From JAHEFT01 sp964443145 (GTDB lineage Bacteria > Pseudomonadota > Gammaproteobacteria > Xanthomonadales > SZUA-36): a stretch of 10,105 nucleotides of DNA. Each line of letters begins with the position of its first letter. The first letter of the stretch is position 1. The notes beneath the pieces are model-generated. The model made no database searches and had not been told where the DNA came from. It saw only the letters and a program-made list of their open reading frames with translations. Shown one piece after another: positions 1 to 7,023 of the stretch. The position numbers were made by a program, and so were the translations under genes. Where the stretch lies: contig CAYUBS010000108.1 in the NCBI GenBank assembly GCA_964443145.1, forward strand, positions 1-10,105. The letters run 5' to 3'.

Positions 1-133
1 GCGCCCACTGGCCCTTGTACTGCTTCAGCAGCACATAGTGCTCAGAGTCATGAATGATCTCCGCCGCTTGCAGGGGCAGACTCATCACCAGGAAAATTAA
101 TGCTCCAAGCATGAAGCTCATACGAGTTTTCAT
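1..133 (-). CDS. Exported protein, N-terminal fragment (possible arylsulfatase)
   Basis: This is the first 44 codons of a gene that runs off the left edge. The ATG at 133-131 opens a clear signal peptide: a basic start (MKTR), a hydrophobic core at about residues 5-19, and a cleavage site near residues 21-24 (LQAA). The mature part begins EIIHDSEHYVLLKQYKGQWA. A mature start with an H-Y-x-L-x-x-Q-x-G-x-x-W-A flavour is, from memory, typical of some marine type I sulfatases, where the catalytic domain follows about 25 residues later. The catalytic C-x-P-S-R type motif would lie outside the window, so the family is a guess. The ribosome site is modest (GGTAAGAG upstream of the ATG). The gene is divergent from an AraC-type regulator, which fits an inducible catabolic enzyme. 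Presence of an exported protein is likely; sulfatase identity is not secure. Confidence 0.6.
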   Translation of the reverse strand, partial: MKTRMSFMLGALIFLVMSLPLQAAEIIHDSEHYVLLKQYKGQWA

Positions 134-202
134 AATGTCTCTTACCTTTATTGTCGTTCGATTGTGATGACCAGTCGCCGCAGCCGGGCCGCTAGTCGTG
201 AG

Positions 203-230
203 AATCTAACCTGACGATTCCCGTTAGATT
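203..230. promoter_or_regulatory. Inverted repeat, candidate regulator operator
   Basis: AATCTAAC at 203-210 and GTTAGATT at 223-230 form a perfect 8-base inverted repeat with a 12-base spacer. The half-sites are 20 bases apart centre to centre, about two helical turns. The repeat lies in the divergent gap between the exported-protein gene and the AraC-type gene, and ends six bases before an extended -10 element. This is where an autoregulating activator or repressor dimer would bind. Which protein binds is inference. Confidence 0.45.
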
Positions 231-235
231 ACGAG

Positions 236-244
236 TGCTATTAT
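236..244 (+). promoter_or_regulatory. Extended -10 promoter for the AraC-type gene
   Basis: TGCTATTAT at 236-244 matches an extended -10 (TGn followed by TATTAT, five of six to consensus). No good -35 hexamer stands 16-18 bases upstream, which is usual for extended -10 promoters and for regulator-dependent ones. Transcription would start near 251 and leave a leader of about 63 bases before the ATG at 314. Confidence 0.4.
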
Positions 245-313
245 GCTCCAACGCCGGGAACGGCACTCAGTCTTCTTTAAACTAGCAGTTCGCGCGAAGG
301 CGACACATCAAAA

Positions 314-1315
314 ATGCGAAATCTGGAATCATTTTCAAACAGCGAGAGAATCGAGCGGGTGCCGGAGGCAGTGCTGCCACTGGTGCAGGGCAGTTTCGCG
401 GATTTCGATGAATTTACGGAGAGCACTGCTGGCTGGGACATCGATTTCCGCCAGGTGGGTAAAGGACGGCTGTCGGCAGAGCTTCTGCAATTGCTGGATC
501 CGCAACTGTCTTTTGCCAAAGCCAGGTTCGACCAGGTCTGCCTGCAGTCGGGAGCGGCCCCAGAGGGTATGCGTACTTTCGCCATTCTGGATTCCGGTTC
601 GCCGGACACCCGTTTCTGCGGCCAGGACTTAACCGTTGATACGATTGGCATGTTTGGGCATGACGGGGATTTCATGAGCACCAGTCCGCCGGGGTTTAAC
701 GTGTTTACACTGTCGATTGATGAATCCTGGTTATCCGGGCTGGCACAAAGCACATTGCAGCGATCCCTCCATGACCTCCTGCCGGGTTCATCTGCTGTCT
801 TGCCTTTCAACGCCGCTTTTATCGAGCCCTTCCGAGCCCAACTCCACTGTCTGGAACGCTCTTTCACCGCCAATGGCTCCGGAGAGGCCGGCATACGCGC
901 ATTGGGGCTTGCCAAACAGGAACTGGCAAATGGCCTTTTGAACCTGCTCGCAAGTCGAAAAATGGAGCATTGGGCTTGCGACCGATCCCGGCGACACAGA
1001 CTGCTTCGCCAGGCAAGGGAGTACGTCAAGACACACCTTACCGACCCGGTCCGGGTCATGGATGTGGCGGTTGCGCTAGGCGTGACTGTTCGTACAGTGG
1101 AGTTAGTTTTCAGGGAACTGCTGGATGTGACGCCGCAGGCCTATATCATGACCGCACGACTGTATGCCGTCCGCCGCGCATTGAAAGAGGCCGGTCCAGA
1201 CAGAACCGTGAGTGCCATCGCCGGCGAATGGGGGTTCTGGCACCAGGGCCAGTTCGCCCGGGAATATCGTGCCCGCTTCGACGAATTGCCGTCAAAAACC
1301 CTCGCCCGTCGTTAG
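314..1315 (+). CDS. AraC/XylS-family transcriptional regulator
   Basis: A 333-residue one-component regulator. The C-terminal part, about residues 230-333, is an AraC-type double helix-turn-helix. The first helix-turn-helix lies in DPVRVMDVAVALGVTVRTVE (residues 244-263) and the second in the stretch VSAIAGEWGFWHQGQFAREY (299-318), followed by the usual RARFDELPS ending. The first 220 residues would be the ligand-sensing or dimerisation domain; I do not recognise its ligand. Length is normal for the family. The ATG at 314 is preceded by GAAGG at 296-300, a rather long spacing of 13 bases. The gene is divergent from the exported-protein gene at 1-133, so that gene is the most likely target, perhaps with autoregulation. 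Its TAG stop (1313-1315) overlaps the stop of the convergent permease gene. Family call is sure; the regulon is inferred. Confidence 0.93.
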   Translation: MRNLESFSNSERIERVPEAVLPLVQGSFADFDEFTESTAGWDIDFRQVGKGRLSAELLQLLDPQLSFAKARFDQVCLQSGAAPEGMRTFAILDSGSPDTRFCGQDLTVDTIGMFGHDGDFMSTSPPGFNVFTLSIDESWLSGLAQSTLQRSLHDLLPGSSAVLPFNAAFIEPFRAQLHCLERSFTANGSGEAGIRALGLAKQELANGLLNLLASRKMEHWACDRSRRHRLLRQAREYVKTHLTDPVRVMDVAVALGVTVRTVELVFRELLDVTPQAYIMTARLYAVRRALKEAGPDRTVSAIAGEWGFWHQGQFAREYRARFDELPSKTLARR

Positions 1316-2637
1316 TCCACTTCCGCTTCTACGGCACGGTTACGCTTAACCACGTACAACACGCTGCCCAGTAGCATGAAAATACCGGTCGCCACCCAGG
1401 ACTTCATCGATGCATGGGTCATCAGCCAGACGCTGATAACAAACGCCACTACCGGGATCACCATACCTCCATAAAGCTTGAACTGACCCTCGTGTTCTCC
1501 AATTTTGCGGTGCAGAACCGGTAACGTAGCTATGCACATCACGTAGACCATCAGGCGTACTACTGTACTCATCGCCGCCAGCCAGACAAAGCCTCCGCTG
1601 AGCGCCAGCAGGATAGAGAATAGTGAATAGAACAGGATGGAGTTGGACGGGGTATGAAACCTCGGGTGGATACCTCCAAACCAGGCCGGAAGACTGCCAA
1701 GCCTGCCCATGGCGTACAACATACGCGGTGCAGACAACATACTTGAGGTGAGATTGCCACTGATCGAGAACACCGCACCCAGGGTTAGAATGGCCGCGCC
1801 CACTGTTCCCATAAGGATCTGGGCGATATCGGCCAACGGTGTTTTACTGCCGGCAATATCAGGAGCAACCGAGATCGTCACGATCTGGATCAGGAAATAG
1901 AAGACCGTGATGGCCAGGATGGTGCGTACCAGCGCCATCGGGATATCGCGGCGCGGGTTTTTCGCTTCCCCAGCCGGTATCACCGCACTTTCGAAGCCGA
2001 CGAAGGCGTAGAAAATAATCAGCATGGTGTCACCGAGGGAGTCCAGTTTTGGAATCTCAGCAGCGGTGAAAATTTCCGGATTGGTCTGGCTGATGCCAAG
2101 GAACACCAGCAACAGCAGCGGCAGCAATTTAAGAACCGTCAGCGCAAAGATCGCCGCCATACCCTGCTTCACGCCAACCAGGTTGATCACGGTCAGCAAG
2201 ACACAGACCAGACCGACTGCCACCAGATGCCAGGTACCATCGCCCAAAGGCGACCAGAACCAGCCTGCATAAGTCACCATCAGGTGAGCATTGGCCGCAA
2301 ATGCCGCGGCCCGTGAAAGAGTTAGCAGCCAGCCCGCCTGGAACCCGGCGAACGGACCGAATGCCCGGGTAGCATAGGTGACGGGGCCACCGGTATCGCG
2401 AAAATAGCTGGCCACACGTGCAAAGACAAAAACGATGGCCATGATTAGCACGCCGCAAGCCACGTAAATCCATGGACTGAACAGGCCCGCCCGTTCAACC
2501 GCGATCGCCGGGAGCGCGAAAATGCCGGCACCGATGGTGCCATTGAGTGCAATCGCACCAAATCCCAACTGGCCGATTTCCCGCTTAAGCCCAATACCTT
2601 TCTGCTTGTCGGCGCTTCCGCCTTGACCCGCTGTCAT
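1312..2637 (-). CDS. APC-superfamily amino acid permease
   Basis: A 441-residue integral membrane transporter of the amino acid-polyamine-organocation superfamily, expected to import an amino acid or amine across the inner membrane by proton or sodium symport or exchange. The unwound first helix motif GAGIF is at residues 36-40, and the hallmark after helix 6, GFESAVIPAGEAKNPRRDIP, lies at about 214-233. Hydrophobic segments throughout fit about 12 membrane helices. Substrate cannot be read from the sequence. The ATG at 2637 overlaps the TGA of nhaD in an ATGA arrangement, so the two are translationally coupled. The C-terminus ends in a basic then acidic tail (VKRNRAVEAEVD). Downstream it meets the AraC-type gene head-on with overlapping stops and no intergenic terminator. 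Pairing with a sodium/proton antiporter suggests, but does not prove, a sodium-linked or pH-linked role. Confidence 0.92.
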   Translation of the reverse strand: MTAGQGGSADKQKGIGLKREIGQLGFGAIALNGTIGAGIFALPAIAVERAGLFSPWIYVACGVLIMAIVFVFARVASYFRDTGGPVTYATRAFGPFAGFQAGWLLTLSRAAAFAANAHLMVTYAGWFWSPLGDGTWHLVAVGLVCVLLTVINLVGVKQGMAAIFALTVLKLLPLLLLVFLGISQTNPEIFTAAEIPKLDSLGDTMLIIFYAFVGFESAVIPAGEAKNPRRDIPMALVRTILAITVFYFLIQIVTISVAPDIAGSKTPLADIAQILMGTVGAAILTLGAVFSISGNLTSSMLSAPRMLYAMGRLGSLPAWFGGIHPRFHTPSNSILFYSLFSILLALSGGFVWLAAMSTVVRLMVYVMCIATLPVLHRKIGEHEGQFKLYGGMVIPVVAFVISVWLMTHASMKSWVATGIFMLLGSVLYVVKRNRAVEAEVD

Positions 2638-4115
2638 GTGAACAGGGATGCGTTAACGAGGAAATGCGTGCCTATGCTGGCCAGGTAGCCGAGCAAAATC
2701 GCCCAGGACCATTTGAGGTGGCCGAAAAACGTATAAATACCCCGTGCTGTACCCATCACGGCAACACCGGCTGCCGAACCGATGGACAGCATGGAGCCGC
2801 CCACGCCAGCCGTCAGCGTGACCAGCAACCACTGGCCCAGCGACATCTCCGGATTCATTTCCAGCACGGCAAACATCACCGGAATGTTATCTACTATGGC
2901 CGAGGCGAAACCAACGATGATGTTGGCCGTGGTCGCGCCCATTCCCTCGTACATCAGCTCCGAGCCGACCGCCAGGTAACCGAACGCCCCAAGGCCGCCG
3001 ACGCACATGATGACGCCGTAGAAGAACATCAGCGTGTCCCATTCGGCGCGCTGAAGGCTGGAGAAGATGTCGAACACCTTCACGTTCTGTTCGTGCTCGC
3101 CCTCGTGCACCGCTTCCACACCAAGCGGCGATGACTCCACTTTTTTCAGTTCATGGCCGGCCGCAATGCGTACATCCCTGCGCTGCAGGTAGTAACCAAA
3201 CATTTTCAGAAATCCGAGCCCTGTCATCATGCCCACCACCGGTGGCAAATGCAGAACGTTGTGCATGGTGACAGCCATTGCGATGGTCACTATAAAGAGC
3301 CCGACCACGACCCAGGCGCCGTGTTGCAGTTCCGCCCGGTCGGTAATCGCCTCAGGCTGGCCTTTACCTACCGCAAAACTGAGAATGGACGCGGTCACTA
3401 CCCAGTTCACAACAGAGGGTATGAACAGAGCGAAGAACTCCTGGAATTGCACCGCACCCTTCTGCCAGACCATCAGCGTGGTGATGTCGCCAAACGGGCT
3501 AAAGGCACCGCCGGCATTGGCTGCGACCACGATGTTGATACAGGCCACAGCAATAAATTTGGTGTTGCTACCTCCAACAGCCACAGCCACAGCCGCCATC
3601 AACAGTGCGGTTGTCAGGTTATCGGCCACCGGTGACATAACGAAGGCCAGCCCACCGGTAATCCAGAAAATCTTGCGCAGGGAAAACCCCTGGGTCACCA
3701 GCCAGACGCGCAGCACATCAAATACGCCACGCTCCTCCATCGTGTTAATGAAGGTCATTGCGGCCAATAAGAACAGGAACAGTTCGACGAATTCCAGCAG
3801 ATCACCGCGTATCTCGACATGCGCCCGCTCGACATCGCCGGCCTGGATAAATGCGATCGCCACCAGCACCCAGATCAGACCAGCCGCAACAATCACCGGC
3901 TTGGACTTGCGCATGTGGATTACTTCTTCGCCGATCACCAGGGAGTAGGCGGCCACGAAGATCACCAGCGAGAGAATACCCGCCCAGTGTCCGGTCAAAT
4001 CGACAAACTGGAGTGCACCCTCGGTCGCCGCGAAGGCAATGGCCGGCAACAACAGGACAAACAGGCTGAGGCCAATGGCCCGCAATAGAAGCCAGGTGTT
4101 ATCAGGTCGGGTCAT
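2634..4115 (-). CDS. nhaD: NhaD-type sodium/proton antiporter
   Basis: A 493-residue inner-membrane antiporter that expels Na+ (and Li+ in known members) in exchange for protons, for salt and alkaline pH tolerance. Family signatures visible are EEVIHMRKSKPV at 63-74, ADNLTTALLMAA at 164-175, NAGGAFSPFGDITTLMVWQ at 200-218, DNIPVMFAV at 409-417 and GGSMLSIGSAAGVAVMG at 439-455. The two acidic-asparagine motifs (ADN, VDN) are typical of the ion transporter superfamily. A hydrophilic loop at about 311-356, with many His, Glu and Lys, separates the two halves. The N-terminus (to about residue 30) looks like a cleavable signal or a first helix. AAGGA seven bases upstream supports the ATG at 4115. 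The gene lies 91 bases after the DUF302 gene and overlaps the permease gene by four bases. Confidence 0.95.
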   Translation of the reverse strand: MTRPDNTWLLLRAIGLSLFVLLLPAIAFAATEGALQFVDLTGHWAGILSLVIFVAAYSLVIGEEVIHMRKSKPVIVAAGLIWVLVAIAFIQAGDVERAHVEIRGDLLEFVELFLFLLAAMTFINTMEERGVFDVLRVWLVTQGFSLRKIFWITGGLAFVMSPVADNLTTALLMAAVAVAVGGSNTKFIAVACINIVVAANAGGAFSPFGDITTLMVWQKGAVQFQEFFALFIPSVVNWVVTASILSFAVGKGQPEAITDRAELQHGAWVVVGLFIVTIAMAVTMHNVLHLPPVVGMMTGLGFLKMFGYYLQRRDVRIAAGHELKKVESSPLGVEAVHEGEHEQNVKVFDIFSSLQRAEWDTLMFFYGVIMCVGGLGAFGYLAVGSELMYEGMGATTANIIVGFASAIVDNIPVMFAVLEMNPEMSLGQWLLVTLTAGVGGSMLSIGSAAGVAVMGTARGIYTFFGHLKWSWAILLGYLASIGTHFLVNASLFT

Positions 4116-4144
4116 GAAGTGGTCCTTGAGTGAGGCTGCGCCCT

Positions 4145-4173
4145 ATCTTTGATGCTGGGCACAGATGCGTCAA
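4145..4173 (-). promoter_or_regulatory. Candidate sigma70 promoter for nhaD and permease
   Basis: On the minus strand TTGACG (4173-4168, five of six to the -35 consensus) is followed after 17 bases by AAAGAT (4150-4145, three of six to the -10 consensus). It sits 30 bases before the nhaD start. The -35 and the spacing are good, the -10 is weak, so nhaD may have its own promoter in addition to read-through from the DUF302 gene. Confidence 0.35.
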
Positions 4174-4206
4174 GCAATTACCCCCCACAGGGGCCTTGCG
4201 GGCCCG

Positions 4207-4608
4207 TTACTCTGCTAATGCGTCGGCAACCTTCCGGAGCCTTGTACCAGCCTCATTGCCCACTTCTTCCATCACGGGATCACCGGCAAGTCCGCCGGCC
4301 TGCATCATGGCGGCCGGATCAACGATGCGCACCAGCGTACCGCCCTCGATCTCTTCCACGATGACATTGCATGGCAGCATCAACCCGGCATCCGCCCGGG
4401 CGCTCAGCGCCTTGTGGGCCAGCGACGGATTGCAGGCGCCGAGAATGCTGTAATTCCGGAAATCCACGCCGATTTTCTGTTTCAGGGTATCGTGCACATC
4501 GATCTGTGTGAGCACACCAAAGCCCTGCTCTTTCAGCGCCTCGGCCACGCGGTTCATCGCCTCTGCATAAGGCGCCTTGACGGTAACTTCAAAAGCCATT
4601 TCAGACAT
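4207..4608 (-). CDS. DUF302 family protein
   Basis: A small soluble protein of the DUF302 family (133 residues from the ATG at 4608). The family pattern is clear: a start of beta-strand type (FEVTVKAPYAEA), EALKEQGFGVLTQIDV, LGACNPSLAHKAL, then GLMLPCNVIVEE and VRIVDPAAMM. Two cysteines lie in conserved ACNP and LPCN motifs. The biochemical role of the family is not established; it is often found beside metal, redox or envelope genes. Start choice: a GTG at 4617 would add three residues, but AGGGT at 4620-4616 stands seven bases before the ATG at 4608 and overlaps that GTG, which favours the ATG. The gene begins about 35 bases after the mltF-like stop on the same strand and could be co-transcribed. 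A GC hairpin (4191-4205) follows the stop but lacks a U run. Confidence 0.9.
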   Translation of the reverse strand: MSEMAFEVTVKAPYAEAMNRVAEALKEQGFGVLTQIDVHDTLKQKIGVDFRNYSILGACNPSLAHKALSARADAGLMLPCNVIVEEIEGGTLVRIVDPAAMMQAGGLAGDPVMEEVGNEAGTRLRKVADALAE

Positions 4609-4643
4609 ATTTTTCACCCTTGTTCCTGGTTTGATTCAACTGG

Positions 4644-6224
4644 TTAATTGGTGCCCATGCTTTTCTTTTCCTCCAACCTCTGGAGACTACGAACAATGCT
4701 GAGCCGGTACACCACGTAATACTTCAGAATATTGGCAACGTACTGTACTGTTTCCCGCCCGATCTCTTTTGCGGCGATTATTTCGACGTTATCAAACCAG
4801 CGGTTCGGATCGTAGCCCTCTTTTTCGGCCCTTTTTCGCAATTTCGCAACCCTTGCGGGCCCCGCATTGTAGGCAGCCAGCGCAAAGAGGGTCCTATTGA
4901 AGTCATCCATGCCTGGATCGTTGAAGTACCGATTGCGGATGAAATCCAGGTATTTCACGCCGGCGTGAATGTTCGAGTCCACATCAGAGATATCGGAAAT
5001 ACCGACATTGGGGTCAGCGGCTGTGGTTGGCAACAACTGCATAATGCCTAGCGCACCAGCCGAGCTACGGGCACTTTGCTTCAACTGGGACTCCTGGTAC
5101 CCCTGTGCAGTGACGATCAGGTAATCAATGCCATACTGATTGCCATACTTTTCGAAGACGCTCACTGTCTGTTCAAACCGGGCGTAATCTTCTGCACTTA
5201 ACGCGTTCTGGCTCCAGTCGAAATCATCGATATAGCGATTGATCAGGATATTGCCTTTCAGCGTGCCCTGGCGATGGGTTTTTGCGAACACATTCAATAC
5301 TTCCAGTAGTTGTGGACTGTTTTCCCTTATTCCGAATGCCAGGCGACCGCCCTCACGAAAAACTATGTCCTTGCGTACCGTGAGGTTTTCTAAAACCGGG
5401 GCCCAGATTTCAGCTTTGTAATCATCGACAACCGTCCAGTTGACGGCGCCGGAATTAACCATCTCCAGGATGTCCTCGTCCTCCAGAAATTCGGAGACCT
5501 CAAAAATGGTGATTTCCTCCTTGCCCTGTTCGCGAAACAATCGGTTTAGAGTTTCCAGGCTGGAGAAGTAGCTGCTGGACCGGCGGACGTAAATCTCCTC
5601 GCCTGCCAGATCGTCAATTGAAGAAATGGCCGGTGCGCCCGGACCGGTTACCAGGATCTCGGTTAATTCCCGGGTCATCGGATCAGAGAAGTCGATGAGT
5701 TCATCTCTTTCCGGCGTGATCGTGAGGGCGGCAGCTGCGATATCACCCCGACCCGCCAGCAAGGCTGGAATCAGCTCGTCACGGGCCACCGGAATGAAAA
5801 TAACGTGGATCCTGACGTGCTTCTTGCCCAGGCGCTTGTTCAGGCTGTCCTCGAACATTTTGAACAGCTCGTAGGTCAAACCTTTCTCGCGTCCGTTATC
5901 TATGTAGTATTTGCCCAACCCGTAAACCGTCAGGACTCGCACAATGCGACGCTCCATCATGCCGTCAAAGTCCCCTGTCCAGTTCTCGGTAAGGACAGGG
6001 AGATCGACGTCTTTGTGGATTTGCTCCATTGTGAGCCGCTGTTTTGGCTCCGCGGTTGTCTCTCCCTTTTCAACGGCTTCTCCACTCTCGACTTCCGTCG
6101 CCTGGGAGGAACCTCCTGCAGGCGCAGGCGCCTCTGATCCCTCGTCCAATAACGTTCCGTTATCTGGAGATTCATTGCACGATGCAAGGGTTACGAGAAG
6201 TGAAAGCAGAAAGACTTTTTTCAT
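4644..6224 (-). CDS. mltF: MltF-like membrane-bound lytic transglycosylase (lipoprotein)
   Basis: A 526-residue murein-cleaving enzyme with an extracellular solute-binding-like domain followed by a lytic transglycosylase domain, the MltF architecture. It starts with a lipoprotein signal, MKKVFLLSLLVTLASC, with the lipobox LASC and Cys16. Position 17 is Asn, not Asp, so outer-membrane anchoring is expected. Residues 17-62 are a low-complexity Glu/Gly/Ala/Ser/Thr tether. The binding-protein type 3 domain spans about 94-330 (GDIAAAALTITPERDELIDFSDP is typical). The transglycosylase domain spans about 357-505, with catalytic Glu378 in YQESQL, SSAGALGIMQLLP at 387-399 and ALAAYNAGPARV at 448-459. 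Length is close to E. coli MltF (about 518). The frame is open 38 codons further upstream to a TTG, but the signal peptide fixes the ATG at 6224. The ribosome site is weak. In this family the first domain can act as a muropeptide sensor of the enzyme. Confidence 0.93.
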   Translation of the reverse strand: MKKVFLLSLLVTLASCNESPDNGTLLDEGSEAPAPAGGSSQATEVESGEAVEKGETTAEPKQRLTMEQIHKDVDLPVLTENWTGDFDGMMERRIVRVLTVYGLGKYYIDNGREKGLTYELFKMFEDSLNKRLGKKHVRIHVIFIPVARDELIPALLAGRGDIAAAALTITPERDELIDFSDPMTRELTEILVTGPGAPAISSIDDLAGEEIYVRRSSSYFSSLETLNRLFREQGKEEITIFEVSEFLEDEDILEMVNSGAVNWTVVDDYKAEIWAPVLENLTVRKDIVFREGGRLAFGIRENSPQLLEVLNVFAKTHRQGTLKGNILINRYIDDFDWSQNALSAEDYARFEQTVSVFEKYGNQYGIDYLIVTAQGYQESQLKQSARSSAGALGIMQLLPTTAADPNVGISDISDVDSNIHAGVKYLDFIRNRYFNDPGMDDFNRTLFALAAYNAGPARVAKLRKRAEKEGYDPNRWFDNVEIIAAKEIGRETVQYVANILKYYVVYRLSIVRSLQRLEEKKSMGTN

Positions 6225-6437
6225 CAGCAGCAGGGTTCCAAAGACAAGCGAAAATTCATCGTTCCTGCATACTATCTGCAATTCAGAATCGATTGTGATC
6301 AATATTTGAGCACCCCGTTCGCTTCGTCGCAAATCCAAATTTTGTTGAGATTCGAGGTTTCCTATTTATTCAGCAACTTGCCAAATTGATGTGAGGTTCG
6401 CCCTGAAAAACCGATCATAAATGAGCACAAATCTGCA
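6225..6437. other. AT-rich spacer between mltF and the RNA locus
   Basis: About 210 bases without a credible gene on either strand, visibly richer in A and T than the flanks. It must hold the mltF promoter (minus strand). TAGTAT on the minus strand near 6268-6273 could be a -10, but no fitting -35 was found. I see no strong hairpin, repeat or operator here. Confidence 0.5.
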
Positions 6438-6466
6438 TTGACTTAGCGATTTTTCGGGAGTAATTT
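6438..6466 (+). promoter_or_regulatory. Candidate promoter of the long RNA
   Basis: TTGACT at 6438-6443 (five of six) is followed after 17 bases by TAATTT at 6461-6466 (three of six) inside an AT-rich patch. Start of transcription would be near 6473. A 5-base inverted repeat, CGGGA at 6455-6459 and TCCCG at 6472-6476, brackets the -10 and may be a repressor site or simply part of the first hairpin. I found no TGTAAG-N6-CTTACA type GacA/UvrY box upstream. Confidence 0.4.
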
Positions 6467-6683
6467 TAATATCCCGTTAAAAGAAACCCACCGGCCGGAC
6501 GGCCGACCCGCCGAAAGGCATTATGGAGGGTAACGGACAACGGAATATGTGCTCACGTGATACGGAGCATGTCACCCAGACCGGGCTCTGCTAAAGCCGG
6601 TCGTATCATTAAAGGGTGACTCGAAAGGGAGACGCGATCCCTTGAGATAGACGCCAGGAGGTGCAAGCCTCACCAGGCCAACA

Positions 6684-6843
6684 GACCGGAAACAGTTCAC
6701 GCTGAAGGAAGGTCGAATGATCAGGAAGAGCTTCGGCTCGGAAAGATCAGGATCGGAAAGAGCTTCGGCTACGGAAGATCCAGTGTTCGGAAGGTGCAAG
6801 CCGGAAGAACCGAGAAGTGGAATGAGTGCAAACTCAGGAAACT
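6684..6843 (+). repeat. Array of five GGAA/GGAA internal-loop hairpin modules
   Basis: Five successive hairpins share one plan: outer stem, GGAA facing GGAA, inner stem, small loop. Outer stems are GACC/GGTC (6684-6714), TGATC/GATCA (6718-6749), GGATC/GATCC (6750-6781), GTTC/GAAC (6785-6810) and AGT/ACT (6816-6843). Inner loops are TTCACG, TTCG, TTCG, GCAA and GCAA. GGAA pairs lie at 6688/6707, 6724/6740, 6755/6773, 6789/6803 and 6819/6837. The loop is exactly symmetric in modules 4 and 5, and has one or more extra mismatches in modules 1-3. Stems differ in sequence while the fold stays the same, which is compensatory variation within the locus. Confidence 0.75.
6719..6780 (+). repeat. Near-identical tandem pair of about 30 bases
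   Basis: The segments 6719-6748 and 6751-6780 both read GATC, a GGAA or GGAAA block, AGCTTCGGCT, a second GGAA block and GATC. They differ at a few loop-proximal and stem-edge positions. This looks like a local duplication of one hairpin module within the RNA. A separate 10-base identity, GGTGCAAGCC, recurs at 6660-6669 and 6793-6802. Confidence 0.7.
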
Positions 6844-7023
6844 GACGAGGATACGGGCGCAACCCTGTGGAATCGGAAGGCCGAAAGACGTCGATAAATA
6901 AGGCGGGAGTAGAAGTCCCGCGACCGGAGCCCGGAAGCAGAGAACCCGAGGAACCGGACAGAGTTGGAAAGGCCTTGGAGGATCTGCAGTCCACCACATG
7001 CGGAGTTCCGATACTTCTACACG

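Noticed and set aside
277..1059. A 260-codon minus-strand open frame across the AraC-type gene
   Set aside because: It is a shadow of the AraC coding sequence, whose protein has a clear double helix-turn-helix.
4187..4206. GC hairpin (GGGCC, loop, GGCCC) one base after the DUF302 stop, as a terminator
   Set aside because: The stem is only five pairs and is followed on the minus strand by a G run, not a T run. It may slow polymerase but is not a recognisable intrinsic terminator.
6224..6338. A longer MltF start at a TTG, 38 codons upstream
   Set aside because: The extra residues are not family-like and would bury the lipoprotein signal peptide; the ATG at 6224 puts the lipobox at the right place.
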